From the NCBI RefSeq assembly GCF_014333525.1, contig NZ_JACSCX010000002.1, positions 248,001 through 312,000 on the forward strand: a DNA stretch of 64,000 bases, read 5' to 3'. Each line of letters begins with the position of its first letter. Within the stretch, counting starts at the first letter, position 1. Both the position numbers and the translations under genes were made by a program. The notes beneath the pieces were generated by a model. The model did no database searches, was not told the origin of the DNA, and saw only the letters and a program-made list of their open reading frames with translations. Source of the DNA: Hymenobacter puniceus. Lineage in GTDB: Bacteria; Bacteroidota; Bacteroidia; Cytophagales; Hymenobacteraceae. This document shows positions 43,888 through 52,800 of the stretch, one piece after another.

Positions 43888-45327
43888 TTAAGCCACGCTG
43901 ACCTTCACCATATTGGTTTTGCCCTTCTCATTAATGGGCATAGAGGCAGTGTTGATGAATACATCACCTTTGTTGAGGTTGCCGGTAGCGGTCAGAGCGT
44001 ACTTGATGTCCGAAACGGAGCTGTCGGTGCTCACCATCCGGTCGTAGTAGAAGCCGCGCACGCCCCATATCAGGCTCAGTGTTGTGAGCAAAGAGCGGTT
44101 GTCGGTGAAGATGAAGATGTTGGCCTTGGGGCGGTATTTGGCAATCTGGAACGCCGTATAGCCCCGGTGCGTCATGCCGGTAATGGCCTTGGCGCCAGTG
44201 TTCTTGGCCAGGTGGCAGGCCGCCGACAGCACGCTGTCCACCATAAACGTGGGCGACTCAGGCGAGATGGGGTGCCAGCGGTGATACAGCGACTCGCGGC
44301 GGGTTTCCACGCTTAAAATCGTGCCCACCATCGAGCGGATAACCTCGGCCGGATACGCGCCCACTGCCGTTTCCGCCGACAGCATTACAGCATCGGCGCC
44401 GTCGAGCACGGCATTGGCCACGTCGCTGGTTTCGGCGCGCGTGGGGCGCGGGGCCGTAATCATGCTCTCCATCATTTGCGTGGCCACAATCACCGGCTTG
44501 CCTGCCTTATTGCACTTCTCCACAATGAGTTTCTGGGCCATCGGCACCTCTTCCATCTTCACCTCCACGCCCAGGTCGCCGCGTGCAACCATCACGGCAT
44601 CGGTAATGGCAATGATTTCGTCGAGGTTTTTGAGGCCCTCCGGCGTTTCAATCTTGGCAATCACGCGGGCCGATTTGCCGCTCTCAGCAATCAGGCCCTT
44701 GATGAAGCGGATGTCTTCGGCGCGGCGCGCAAAGCTCAACGCCACCCAATCCACATCATTTTCCAGGCCGAATTTCAGATCCTCAATGTCCTTGTCGGTC
44801 ATGCTTGGGGCCGATACTTCGGAGTCGGGCAGGTTGATGCCTTTGCGGGGCTTCACGAGGCCGCCGTAGATCACCTCAACATCCACTTCCTTGTCACGGT
44901 CGGTGGCCAGCACGCGCAGCTCGATTTTGCCATCGTCAATCAGGATCATGTCGCCGGGCTTCACGTCGCGCGCCAAGCCCAGGTAGATGGTGCTTAGGCG
45001 CGTAGCTGTGCTGGTTTCCTTTTCGCCGCACACCAGCTTGATTTTGTCGCCGGCCTTGATTTCCACGGCGCCGCCTTCCACTTCGCCGAGGCGAATTTTG
45101 GGACCCTGCAAGTCCTGGAGCAAGCCCACATTGGTGCGCATGTCCTTGTTGAGGCGGCGCACCGTGTTGATAACCGACAGGTGGTCTTCGTGGCTGCCGT
45201 GCGAGAAGTTGAGGCGGAATACGTCCACGCCTTCGCGCATGAGCATGCCTAGTTTCTCGTAGGTATTGGAGGCCGGGCCAACCGTGGCTACAATTTTAGT
45301 TTTATTGAAATGGGGCAGAGGTTCCAT
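43888..45327 (-). CDS. pyk: Pyruvate kinase
   Basis: 479 residues. Last step of glycolysis (PEP + ADP to pyruvate + ATP). TKIVATVGPASNTYEKL, the K/Mg site AKIETPEGLKNLDEII, MVARGDLGVE, and TRAETSDVANAVLDGADAVM are intact, followed by the C-terminal allosteric domain. Ends SVA at 43888. Confidence 0.97.
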   Translation of the reverse strand: MEPLPHFNKTKIVATVGPASNTYEKLGMLMREGVDVFRLNFSHGSHEDHLSVINTVRRLNKDMRTNVGLLQDLQGPKIRLGEVEGGAVEIKAGDKIKLVCGEKETSTATRLSTIYLGLARDVKPGDMILIDDGKIELRVLATDRDKEVDVEVIYGGLVKPRKGINLPDSEVSAPSMTDKDIEDLKFGLENDVDWVALSFARRAEDIRFIKGLIAESGKSARVIAKIETPEGLKNLDEIIAITDAVMVARGDLGVEVKMEEVPMAQKLIVEKCNKAGKPVIVATQMMESMITAPRPTRAETSDVANAVLDGADAVMLSAETAVGAYPAEVIRSMVGTILSVETRRESLYHRWHPISPESPTFMVDSVLSAACHLAKNTGAKAITGMTHRGYTAFQIAKYRPKANIFIFTDNRSLLTTLSLIWGVRGFYYDRMVSTDSSVSDIKYALTATGNLNKGDVFINTASMPINEKGKTNMVKVSVA

Positions 45328-45431
45328 AGAAGGATTGTTGGGGGCTTAGGTTCTTGGGAGCTTGGAATCCGGCCACATCGGGTTGTCGCTACAGGCTGTA
45401 CCGTGTAACAGGAGTCCGGTTTTGAAAGGCA

Positions 45432-45474
45432 GAATCAGCGCAATCTGCGGAGAAATCTGTGTTATCTGCGGTTC
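45432..45474. repeat. AATCTGCGG/AATCTGTG repeat unit between the IPExxxVDY-family gene and pyk
   Basis: AATCAGCGCAATCTGCGGAG then AAATCTGTGTTATCTGCGG: same word set as the pth-rplY spacer (21438-21662). Confidence 0.5.
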
Positions 45475-45901
45475 AAAAGAGCAGATTTTCTTTAAACTTC
45501 AACGAATTCGGGTCGAACTGGCAGGCGTACTGCACCACCGGCAAGGTCGTGAGCTGCGCCAGCAACGCTTCGGCGGCCAACTGGCCGCTGCCATTATTCA
45601 CCTGAATCAGGTAATCGTATTCTTTAACATCGGGCGCCAGAAAGGGCTTTTTCAGCACCGAGGGGTCGATGGAGCGGTTGCGCAGCAGGCGTAGCGTGAG
45701 GTGCTCGGTGGCGTGCAGGTAGTTGCTGATGACCAGCCGGCCCTGGTGGAGCAGGTCGTAAATCAGGTCCTGCTGCTTTACCAGGCGCAGGCGCAACGCC
45801 TGGTTGAGCTGCCACGCCAGCGTGTGCTCCCGGCTCGACGAGACTACCCCGAACAGGTCGAAGTCGCACTCATATTCTACGTCCAGCGTGAGGGTTTTCA
45901 T
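45473..45901 (-). CDS. IPExxxVDY family protein
   Basis: 142 residues from the ATG at 45901 (MKTLTLDVEYECDFDLFGVV). The family signature appears as FLAPDVKEYDYLI in the second half (IPExxxVDY variant). A small cytoplasmic Bacteroidota protein of unknown function, commonly next to pyruvate kinase or acyl-carrier-protein genes; here it lies just before pyk in transcription order. Confidence 0.8.
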   Translation of the reverse strand: MKTLTLDVEYECDFDLFGVVSSSREHTLAWQLNQALRLRLVKQQDLIYDLLHQGRLVISNYLHATEHLTLRLLRNRSIDPSVLKKPFLAPDVKEYDYLIQVNNGSGQLAAEALLAQLTTLPVVQYACQFDPNSLKFKENLLF

Positions 45902-46001
45902 AGACAGGTGCCGAAGCGGTGGTGCGCAAAAGTACACATCCCATTATCCGAAACGAACCACCCTGGTCAGAATCTTGTGCCCGGAAGAATCGAAGGAGAG
46001 G

Positions 46002-46033
46002 TTTGAAAATGTTAGGGAAGATGATGTTATTTG
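46002..46033 (+). promoter_or_regulatory. Probable promoter of acpP-fabF-rnc
   Basis: TTTG (46002-46005), 20 bases, GTTATTTG (46026-46033), two bases off TAnnTTTG; 29 bases ahead of acpP. Confidence 0.45.
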
Positions 46034-46062
46034 TGGCGAGTTTTCTCTAAACCCCCACGGAA

Positions 46063-46299
46063 ATGTCTGAAATTGCAGAAAAAGTAAAAGCCATCATCAT
46101 CGACAAATTGGGCGTTGAAGCGTCGGAAGTAACGCCGGAGGCTTCTTTCACCAACGACCTGGGTGCCGACTCGCTCGACACAGTGGAGCTGATCATGGAA
46201 TTTGAAAAAGAATTCAACGTCTCTATCCCAGACGACCAGGCCGAAAACATCGGCACCGTGGGTCAGGCTATCAGCTACCTCGAAGAGCACGCTAAGTAA
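46063..46299 (+). CDS. acpP: Acyl carrier protein
   Basis: 78 residues, acidic. Carries fatty acyl chains on a 4'-phosphopantetheine attached to Ser37 in [30 protein letters not shown] at the start. First gene of acpP-fabF-rnc, the classical order. Confidence 0.97.
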   Translation: MSEIAEKVKAIIIDKLGVEASEVTPEASFTNDLGADSLDTVELIMEFEKEFNVSIPDDQAENIGTVGQAISYLEEHAK

Positions 46300-46391
46300 T
46301 ATAGCAGCACGTACTACGGTTTTTTGTGCATTCCGGCCGGCTGCCGCCGGCCGTTTTGCTTTTCCCCTTTTTCGTAATCTCTGCCCCGCCT

Positions 46392-47642
46392 ATGGCTTTT
46401 CGGAGAGTTGTCGTTACTGGCCTGGGCGCCATCACGCCGCTGGGTAGCACTGTTCCCGCTTATTGGGAAGGGTTGCGCCAAGGCATCAGCGGTGCCGCGC
46501 CCATCACCCGCTTCGACGCCAGCAAGTTCAAGACCCGCTTCGCCTGCGAAGTGAAGAACTACAACCCGGATGACTACTTTCCCACCAAGGAAGGTCGGAA
46601 AATGGACCTGTTCACGCAATTTGCCGTCATTGCCAGCGACGAGGCTATCAAAGATGCCGGCTTGCTGGAAGGCGTCAACAAAGATCGGGTGGGTGTTATC
46701 TGGGGCTCGGGTATTGGGGGGCTGAAAACCTTCCAGGACGAGTGCTTCAACTTCGCCAAAGGCGACGGTACACCCCGCTACAATCCGTTTTTTATTCCGA
46801 AAATGATTGCCGACAGCTCGTCGGGCAACATTTCCATCAAAAACGGTTTCCGTGGCCCTAACTTCGTGACAACGTCGGCCTGCGCCTCGTCGTCGGATGC
46901 CATTGTGGCGGCCTACAACTACATCCGCCTCGGTATGGCTGATGTGGTGGTGACGGGTGGTTCGGAAGCGGCTATTACGGAGGCCGGTGTGGGGGGCTTC
47001 AATGCCCTCAAGGCCATGAGCGAGCGGAACGACGATGCCGAAACCGGTTCGCGCCCCTACGACAAGGACCGGGACGGTTTCGTGCTGGGTGAAGGTGCCG
47101 GTGCCCTGATTCTGGAGGCCTACGAGCACGCCCAGGCCCGCGGCGCCAAGATCTACGCCGAAATCATCGGCGGCGGCTTGTCGTCGGATGCCTACCACAT
47201 CACGGCGCCCGACCCAACCGGGGAAGGCGTGGTGCTGGTGATGCAGAACGCGCTGCGTGATGCCGGTATTCAGCCCGAAGAGGTGGACTACATCAACACC
47301 CACGGCACCAGCACGCCACTCGGCGACGGCGCCGAGGTGAAGGCCATCCAGAAGGTATTTGGGGAGCATGCCTACAAGCTGAACATCAGCTCTACCAAGA
47401 GCATGACCGGCCACTTGCTGGGCGGTGCGGGTGGAATTGAGGCGGTAGCCAGCATTCTGGCTATTCAGCACGGTATTGTGCCGCCTACCATCAACCACTT
47501 CACCGACGACCCCGAGCTGGACCCCAAGCTGAACTTCACGTTCAATGAGGCCCAGCCGCGCGAGGTGAAGATTGCCATGAGCAACACTTTTGGCTTTGGG
47601 GGGCACAACACGTCGGTGGTGTTCCGCAAGTTTCAGGAGTAG
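46392..47642 (+). CDS. fabF: Beta-ketoacyl-ACP synthase II
   Basis: 416 residues from the ATG at 46392 (MAFRRVVVTGLGAITPLG). Condensing enzyme of fatty acid elongation. Catalytic Cys164 (TTSACASSSDA), His304 (NTHGTSTPLGD) and His341 (STKSMTGHLLGGAGG) are present. It lies 92 bases after acpP and 5 bases before rnc. Confidence 0.96.
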   Translation: MAFRRVVVTGLGAITPLGSTVPAYWEGLRQGISGAAPITRFDASKFKTRFACEVKNYNPDDYFPTKEGRKMDLFTQFAVIASDEAIKDAGLLEGVNKDRVGVIWGSGIGGLKTFQDECFNFAKGDGTPRYNPFFIPKMIADSSSGNISIKNGFRGPNFVTTSACASSSDAIVAAYNYIRLGMADVVVTGGSEAAITEAGVGGFNALKAMSERNDDAETGSRPYDKDRDGFVLGEGAGALILEAYEHAQARGAKIYAEIIGGGLSSDAYHITAPDPTGEGVVLVMQNALRDAGIQPEEVDYINTHGTSTPLGDGAEVKAIQKVFGEHAYKLNISSTKSMTGHLLGGAGGIEAVASILAIQHGIVPPTINHFTDDPELDPKLNFTFNEAQPREVKIAMSNTFGFGGHNTSVVFRKFQE

Positions 47643-47647
47643 CAGCC

Positions 47648-48388
47648 ATGAGTGGCTTACCCTTGTTCGGGTTTTTTCGGCGGATGCTGGGCCACGATAA
47701 GGCCTTCCGCCAGGCAATTGCAACGGTAACCGGCCGCACGCCTCAAAACGTGCGGCTTTACCATTTGGCCTTTACCCACTCGTCGGTGGTGAAGCAGCAG
47801 GCAACACCAGCCGGGCGCCACCAAAGCAACGAGCGGCTGGAGTTCCTCGGCGACGCTGTGCTGGGCACGGTGGTGGCTGAATACTTGTTCCGGAAGTTTC
47901 CGTACGAGCAGGAAGGCTTCCTGACCGAGATGCGCAGCCGCATTGTGAACCGGGAAAGCCTGAATGGGCTGGCCCTGAAAATCGGTTTGGATAAGCTGGT
48001 GCAGCTGGACCCCGGCCAGGGCCGCGCAGCCCGTTCGCGCTCCGTGAACGGCAACGCCCTGGAGGCGCTGGTAGGAGCCGTGTACCTCGACCAAGGCTAT
48101 AAAGCGGCCCGTAAATTCGTGCTCAGCCGCCTTGTGAAGCCCTACGTGGACGTGAAGTCCCTTACCGAAACGACAGCCAACTTCAAGAGCAAGCTGATTG
48201 AGTGGGCCCAGCGCAACGGCAAAGCCATCCGCTACGACCTCAACGGTGAGGCCCGCCCCGGCGGCGTCATGGAATTCACGGCCTCTGTGGTGCTGGATGA
48301 CGAAGTGGTGGCTACCGGGATGGGCCTAAGCAAAAAACAAGCTGAGCAATTGGCCGCCGAGCGCGCCTTAGCGACGCTCGGCGTATAA
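47648..48388 (+). CDS. rnc: Ribonuclease III
   Basis: 246 residues. Cleaves double-stranded RNA (rRNA processing, mRNA decay). Catalytic motif SNERLEFLGDAVLG, the second acidic site NALEALVGAVYLDQGY, and a C-terminal dsRNA-binding domain (FKSKLIEWAQRNGKAIRYDL, SKKQAEQLAAERAL). The start is 5 bases after fabF. Confidence 0.96.
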   Translation: MSGLPLFGFFRRMLGHDKAFRQAIATVTGRTPQNVRLYHLAFTHSSVVKQQATPAGRHQSNERLEFLGDAVLGTVVAEYLFRKFPYEQEGFLTEMRSRIVNRESLNGLALKIGLDKLVQLDPGQGRAARSRSVNGNALEALVGAVYLDQGYKAARKFVLSRLVKPYVDVKSLTETTANFKSKLIEWAQRNGKAIRYDLNGEARPGGVMEFTASVVLDDEVVATGMGLSKKQAEQLAAERALATLGV

Positions 48389-48408
48389 GCATACTGCGCC
48401 CACTGCGC

Positions 48409-48475
48409 AAAACACTGCGCCCTCTGCGGGCTACCATCGTAACAACGACGTAGCCCGCAGAGGGCGCAGTGTTTT
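48409..48475. repeat. 25-base perfect palindrome between rnc and nadE
   Basis: Arms 48409-48433 and 48451-48475 are exact reverse complements around a 17-base loop, built from CTGCGCCCTCTGCGGGCTA. A second part-copy (CTGCGCCCACTGCGC) precedes it. Could terminate or process the acpP-fabF-rnc transcript. Confidence 0.85.
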
Positions 48476-48529
48476 GGCAACCCAAGACCAGGAAATGGAG
48501 TTGCTTTGCAGAAACCTACTGACAACTCC

Positions 48530-50464
48530 ATGCGAATAGCCGGCGCCGCCCTTAACCAGATACCATTTGACTGGACCCACAATCTGCGCACCATCCGCGA
48601 GGCCATCACCCAGGCCAAAGCGGCCGGCGTGGAGCTGCTGTGCCTGCCGGAGTTGTGCCTGACCGGCTACGGATGCGAGGACCTGTTTCTGAGTGAGTGG
48701 CTGCCGGAGTCGGCGCTGGCCCACTTGCAGCAGATCCGGCCCTGGACGGACGGTATCTGCGTGGTGGTGGGGTTGCCGGTCCGGCTCAACCACCGCACTT
48801 ATAACACGGCTGCTGTGCTGCGCGATGGGCAGATTCTGGGCTTCGCGGCCAAGCAGTTTCTGGCCAACGACGGCGTGCACTACGAGCCTCGGTTCTTTGC
48901 GCCGTGGCCGGCCGGCGAAACCACCACCGTGCAGTGGGAAGGGGAGGAGTGGACGCTGGGTGACCTGACGTTCGAGCATCAGGGCGTGAGGTTTGGGTTT
49001 GAAATCTGTGAGGATGCGTGGCGGCCCAACGACGTGCGACCCGCCTGCCGCCTGATGGGCCGCGTGGATTTGATTGTGAATCCGTCGGCTAGCCACTTCG
49101 CCATGAGCAAAACCGACGTGCGCTACCACCTCGTGACGGAGGCCTCGCGCACGTTCAACTGCACCTACCTCTACGCCAACCTGCTCGGCAATGAAGCCGG
49201 CCGCATCACCTACGACGGCGAGATTCTGGTGGCCCGCCATGGCCATCTGCTGTTGCGCAATCAGCTGATGAGCTTCAAGGAAGTGGACATGGAGTACGTG
49301 GACGTGGATTTCGGTGAAGCGCTGAAACCAGCCGCCGAAATAGAGCCACTGCCCGCGCCCGATGAGTACCGCGAGCTGAACCAGGCCCTGAGCCTGGCTT
49401 TGTTTGACTACCTGCGCAAGGCCCGCAGCCGGGGCTTCGTGCTAAGCCTCAGCGGCGGCGCCGACTCTTGCCTGTGCGCCGTGGCCGTAGCTGAAATGGT
49501 GCGCCTGGGCACGGCCGAGCTGGGCACCGCCGAGTTCATGCGCCGCGCCGGCTGCTTCACTGCTGAGGAAATAGCGCAATTGGCTGGCCCCGTAACAGTC
49601 GTATCTGACCAGAATGCGCCGGGCCCTAACGATGCCTCGGTGTCAGCGCCAAGCAACCAGCAGCAAGCAGCAAACCGCGAAATCGTGGGGCGTTTGCTCA
49701 CCTGTGCCTATCAGGGTACCGTCAATTCCTCTGACGACACGTTCAACTCGGCTAAAGAGCTGGCTGACTCCATCGGGGCTGTGTTTCATAACTGGGAAAT
49801 CGATGCGGAAGTGGGCGGCTACGTGGGTAAAATCGAGCACGCACTGGGCCGGCCATTGAGCTGGCAAACCGATGATTTGGCCTTGCAGAATATTCAGGCG
49901 CGGGTGCGGGCTCCGGCCATCTGGCTGCTGGCTAACGTGCAAAACTGCTTGCTCATCACCACCTCCAACCGCTCGGAAGCCAGCGTGGGCTACTGCACCA
50001 TGGATGGCGACACGGCCGGCTCTATCTCACCTATTGCGGGCGTGGATAAGGACTTTGTGAAAAAGTGGCTGCGCTGGGCCGAAACCGAGCTGAACTATCC
50101 GGCGTTGCGCCACGTGAACAGCCTGCAGCCTACCGCCGAGCTACGCCCCCTCGAAGACAAGCAGACCGACGAGCGGGATTTGATGCCCTACGTGCTGCTC
50201 AACCGCATTGAGCGGCTGGCGTTCTATGACCGGCTGGCGCCCGAGCAAGTGCTGGCCACGCTCCGCCACGAAGACCCCGCCGCCGACCCCGAGCAGCTGA
50301 AAACCTACGTGAAGCGCTTTTATAGCCTCTGGAGCCGCAACCAGTGGAAGCGCGAGCGGTACGCCCCCAGCTTCCACCTCGACGACTACAACGTAGACCC
50401 GCGCTCCTGGCTGCGCTTCCCTATCCTGAGCGGCGGCTACACCGAGGAGCTGAACGCGCTGTAG
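48530..50464 (+). CDS. nadE: Glutamine-dependent NAD+ synthetase
   Basis: 644 residues from the ATG at 48530 (MRIAGAALNQIPFDWTHNLR). Final step of NAD synthesis. The N-terminal nitrilase-type glutaminase domain has the triad Glu41 (LCLPELCLTGY), Lys108 (GFAAKQFLAN) and Cys160 (GFEICEDAW). The synthetase domain has the ATP loop LSLSGGADSC (~305-314), and the GNRSEASVGY region appears as TSNRSEASVGYCTMDGD. Large form typical of Bacteroidota. A possible TTG at 48506 is less likely. Confidence 0.96.
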   Translation: MRIAGAALNQIPFDWTHNLRTIREAITQAKAAGVELLCLPELCLTGYGCEDLFLSEWLPESALAHLQQIRPWTDGICVVVGLPVRLNHRTYNTAAVLRDGQILGFAAKQFLANDGVHYEPRFFAPWPAGETTTVQWEGEEWTLGDLTFEHQGVRFGFEICEDAWRPNDVRPACRLMGRVDLIVNPSASHFAMSKTDVRYHLVTEASRTFNCTYLYANLLGNEAGRITYDGEILVARHGHLLLRNQLMSFKEVDMEYVDVDFGEALKPAAEIEPLPAPDEYRELNQALSLALFDYLRKARSRGFVLSLSGGADSCLCAVAVAEMVRLGTAELGTAEFMRRAGCFTAEEIAQLAGPVTVVSDQNAPGPNDASVSAPSNQQQAANREIVGRLLTCAYQGTVNSSDDTFNSAKELADSIGAVFHNWEIDAEVGGYVGKIEHALGRPLSWQTDDLALQNIQARVRAPAIWLLANVQNCLLITTSNRSEASVGYCTMDGDTAGSISPIAGVDKDFVKKWLRWAETELNYPALRHVNSLQPTAELRPLEDKQTDERDLMPYVLLNRIERLAFYDRLAPEQVLATLRHEDPAADPEQLKTYVKRFYSLWSRNQWKRERYAPSFHLDDYNVDPRSWLRFPILSGGYTEELNAL

Positions 50465-50877
50465 GTGCCGGGGAGAATGTAGCCGGTTTTTAACCAGAGA
50501 ATCAGATGTTGATTTCTGGTAAGCCAACTCAAATTGCAGTATAGCTGCATAGAGGCGGCAGGCTTGTAGAACCAGTGATACATGATACAAAAGCCGCGTA
50601 ACGGCGACAGAGCGGGTAAAATCACCTGCCGAACCTGTCGCCGCTACGCGGCTTGTTTATTCTTGGCTTACAGCAATGATACCTACCTGCCGCCGCTATG
50701 CAGATACTTGTAATTTGAGTGTGTAAGCCACTGTGAAATAGTTTTTTGTAAGAAAGATGAGAAGTGTGCGCAAGTTTTTCGCGCTAACTTGGCCTAAGCA
50801 GTTGTAGTCTCAGTAGTCCCGGGTAATGTCGGGCGCTGAGCAGGTGCCTTTTCCACTCTTCCGTTCCCGCTTCCCTG
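50465..50877. other. Intergenic region with palindrome, upstream of an ECF sigma gene
   Basis: 413 bases without a recognised gene. A palindrome at 50587-50656 (see next entry) probably ends nadE transcription. Further on, TTTGAG near 50713 and TAGTTTTT near 50741 are promoter-like, about 140 bases ahead of the sigma factor. Confidence 0.4.
50587..50656. repeat. 22-24-base palindrome (AAGCCGCGTAACGGCGACAG) after nadE
   Basis: Left arm 50587-50610 and right arm 50635-50656 are reverse complements with minor mismatch; inner spacer AGCGGGTAAAATCACCTGCC. Confidence 0.75.
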
Positions 50878-51504
50878 GTGTATACCCTTCCGCTGCCTGC
50901 TGTTCACGGCGTTCTGGCTCCTGCGCAAAGCGTTGCTGCCGCCGCCGATGCCGAACTGGTAGCACAGTTGCAACAGGGCAGCGAGGCAGCGTTCCGGACG
51001 CTGGTGGAGCGCTACCAAAACCGCATCTACCGCACGGTGCTGGCGCTGCTGCCGTCGCCGGAAGAGGCCGAGGACGTGGCGCAGGAGGTGTTTGTGGAAG
51101 TTTACCAGACTATCGGCCGGTTTCGGGGCGAGGCGGCGCTGAGCACCTGGCTGTACCGGCTGGCTACTTCGCGGGCCCTCAAGCACCGGCAGCGGGCCCA
51201 CGCCCGCAAGCGCTTCGCCTACTTTACCAGCCTGCTGGGCTTCGACAACCAGGTGCTGCACGAGCCGCCCGACCACGCGCACCCCCAGGCCCAGCTGGAA
51301 GGCCAGCAGCAACTGGCGCTGCTGCTGGCGCACATTGCCCGCCTGCCCGGTCAGCAGCAGGTGGCCTTCACGCTGCGCCACGAGCAGGAGCTGAGCTACG
51401 AGGAAATAGCGGCGGTGCTCGACACCACCGTGCCGGCCGTGGAATCCCTGCTGTTTCGGGCCCGCAAAACCCTTCGCACCCATCTTTCTCTGCGCCATGA
51501 CTGA
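50878..51504 (+). CDS. ECF sigma factor
   Basis: 208 residues from a GTG at 50878. Region 2 (~35-105): VERYQNRIYRTVLALLPSPE, EEAEDVAQEVFVEVYQTIGR, ALSTWLYRLATSRAL. Region 4 (~150-203): LPGQQQVAFTLRHEQELSYE, VPAVESLLFRARKTLRTHL. The first ~25 residues (Ala/Val-rich) may be an artefact of the chosen start. It overlaps the following small membrane protein by 8 bases, the classical sigma/anti-sigma arrangement. Confidence 0.9.
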   Translation: MYTLPLPAVHGVLAPAQSVAAAADAELVAQLQQGSEAAFRTLVERYQNRIYRTVLALLPSPEEAEDVAQEVFVEVYQTIGRFRGEAALSTWLYRLATSRALKHRQRAHARKRFAYFTSLLGFDNQVLHEPPDHAHPQAQLEGQQQLALLLAHIARLPGQQQVAFTLRHEQELSYEEIAAVLDTTVPAVESLLFRARKTLRTHLSLRHD

Positions 51505-51736
51505 TCCTGCCCCCCGGCCCACAGCCGACGACGAATGGGACAACCTGCTGCGCCAGTGGCGCAATCAGACACAAGCCCAACCCCGGCTGTTCTTTTACAG
51601 CCGGGTGCGTGCTCGGCTAGTGGCCGAAGCCGCCGCAGAACGCCAACTGCTGCCTAGCTGGCTGCGCTGGCCCAGTTACGCCGTTATGCTGGGCCTGTTG
51701 CTGCTGCTGAGCGGCGACGGCGCCCTGCTGCGCTAA
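51497..51736 (+). CDS. Tiny single-pass membrane protein, probable anti-sigma factor
   Basis: 79 residues. The N-terminal ~50 residues are soluble (DDEWDNLLRQWRNQTQAQPR, then an RVRARLVAEAAAE helix); one C-terminal transmembrane helix (YAVMLGLLLLLSGDGALL) ends the protein. Its start lies within the end of the sigma gene, so it is translationally coupled. By analogy it would hold the sigma factor at the membrane. It has no zinc motif and is much shorter than usual anti-sigma factors. Inference from context only. Confidence 0.6.
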   Translation: MTDPAPRPTADDEWDNLLRQWRNQTQAQPRLFFYSRVRARLVAEAAAERQLLPSWLRWPSYAVMLGLLLLLSGDGALLR

Positions 51737-51798
51737 CCGCCGCCGGCCCACGAGTTGCCGCCAGAGTAGCTGGCAAAGCGGCAAGTGGAATGTCTGAG

Positions 51799-51806
51799 TA
51801 CCTTTG
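51799..51806 (+). promoter_or_regulatory. -7 promoter element of lgt
   Basis: TACCTTTG ends 23 bases before the ATG at 51830. It lies downstream of the alternative start at 51785, which argues against that start. Confidence 0.5.
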
Positions 51807-51829
51807 AGCCTCTTCTATATTTTGTAACC

Positions 51830-52726
51830 ATGTTTTCTTTTCTCTCTTACATCACCTGGACTGCTGATCCGATTCTGGCGCACATTGGGCCGCTGACGCT
51901 GCGCTGGTACGGGCTGCTGTTTATGTCGGGCTTCGTGCTGGGCACGTTTGTGCTGTCGCACATCTACAAGTCGGAGCGGGTGTCGCCGCGCTGGGTGGAT
52001 GTCATCACCATCTATATGCTGGTGGGCACCATTCTGGGGGCGCGGCTGGGGCACGTGTTGTTCTACGACCCGGCGTATTACCTCACCAAGGAGCATTTTC
52101 TGGAGATATTCAAGATCTGGGAGGGCGGCCTGGCCAGCCACGGCGCAACGTTGGGCATCCTGCTGGCTACCTACCTGTTTGCCCGCAACAACAAGTTCGA
52201 CTACCTCTGGGTGCTCGACCGGATTGTGATTGTGGTGGCGCTGGGCGGCTGTATGATTCGCTTGGGCAACCTGATGAACTCGGAAATCATTGGCCGCGTC
52301 ACGGACGTGCCGTGGGCGTTCAAGTTCGCGCGCTACAACGAAATCCACGGTGGCAACAGCAACATTCCGTTTGAGCTGCGCCACCCCACCCAGATTTACG
52401 AGGCGCTGTTTTGCATTGTGCTGTTGGTGCTGCTCTACTTTATGTGGAACCGCACCAAGGAGCGTACGCCGCGCGGGCAGTTGTTCGGCCTATTTGTAGT
52501 GCTGCTGTTCTCGTTCCGGGTGCTGGTGGAGTTCCTCAAGGAAAACCAGGAAGCTTTCGAAGACAAGCTGCCGCTGAACATGGGCCAGCTGCTGAGTTTG
52601 CCCCTGATTCTGGTGGGAATCTGGGTGCTGCTGCGGGCCGGCAAAGACCCCAAGAACCCCTACGGCTACGCCCCGCGCGACTTGGAAGCCGGCGAGCCCG
52701 CCGACACGAAAGTCGTAAAAGTGTAA
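51830..52726 (+). CDS. lgt: Prolipoprotein diacylglyceryl transferase
   Basis: 298 residues from the ATG at 51830 (MFSFLSYITWTADPILAHIG). Transfers diacylglycerol to the lipobox Cys of prolipoproteins, the first lipoprotein maturation step. About seven membrane helices; GGLASHGATLGI, the Lgt signature MIRLGNLMNSEIIGR and FELRHPTQIYEALF match. The tail (~285-298) is polar. It serves lipoproteins such as those at 15552, 17217, 38677 and 52801. Confidence 0.95.
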   Translation: MFSFLSYITWTADPILAHIGPLTLRWYGLLFMSGFVLGTFVLSHIYKSERVSPRWVDVITIYMLVGTILGARLGHVLFYDPAYYLTKEHFLEIFKIWEGGLASHGATLGILLATYLFARNNKFDYLWVLDRIVIVVALGGCMIRLGNLMNSEIIGRVTDVPWAFKFARYNEIHGGNSNIPFELRHPTQIYEALFCIVLLVLLYFMWNRTKERTPRGQLFGLFVVLLFSFRVLVEFLKENQEAFEDKLPLNMGQLLSLPLILVGIWVLLRAGKDPKNPYGYAPRDLEAGEPADTKVVKV

Positions 52727-52740
52727 GCTTCATCAGCCAT

Positions 52741-52779
52741 AAAAAAGCCCCTCCGCTAAGTTAGCGGAGGGGCTTTTTT
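52741..52779. terminator. Bidirectional terminator between lgt and the lipoprotein gene
   Basis: AAAAAAGCCCCTCCGCTAA (52741-52759) and its exact complement (52761-52779), with A- and T-rich ends. Serves convergent genes. Confidence 0.9.
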
Positions 52780-52800
52780 TCATGGCTGAAAAACCAATAA

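Noticed and set aside
46314..47723. 469-codon open frame antisense to fabF
   Set aside because: Fully overlaps an unambiguous fabF with intact catalytic residues; composition is that of a shadow frame.
50826..51500. 224-codon + strand frame overlapping the sigma factor gene
   Set aside because: Its sequence is Pro/Ala/Arg/Gly-rich shadow; the other frame contains clear sigma regions 2 and 4.
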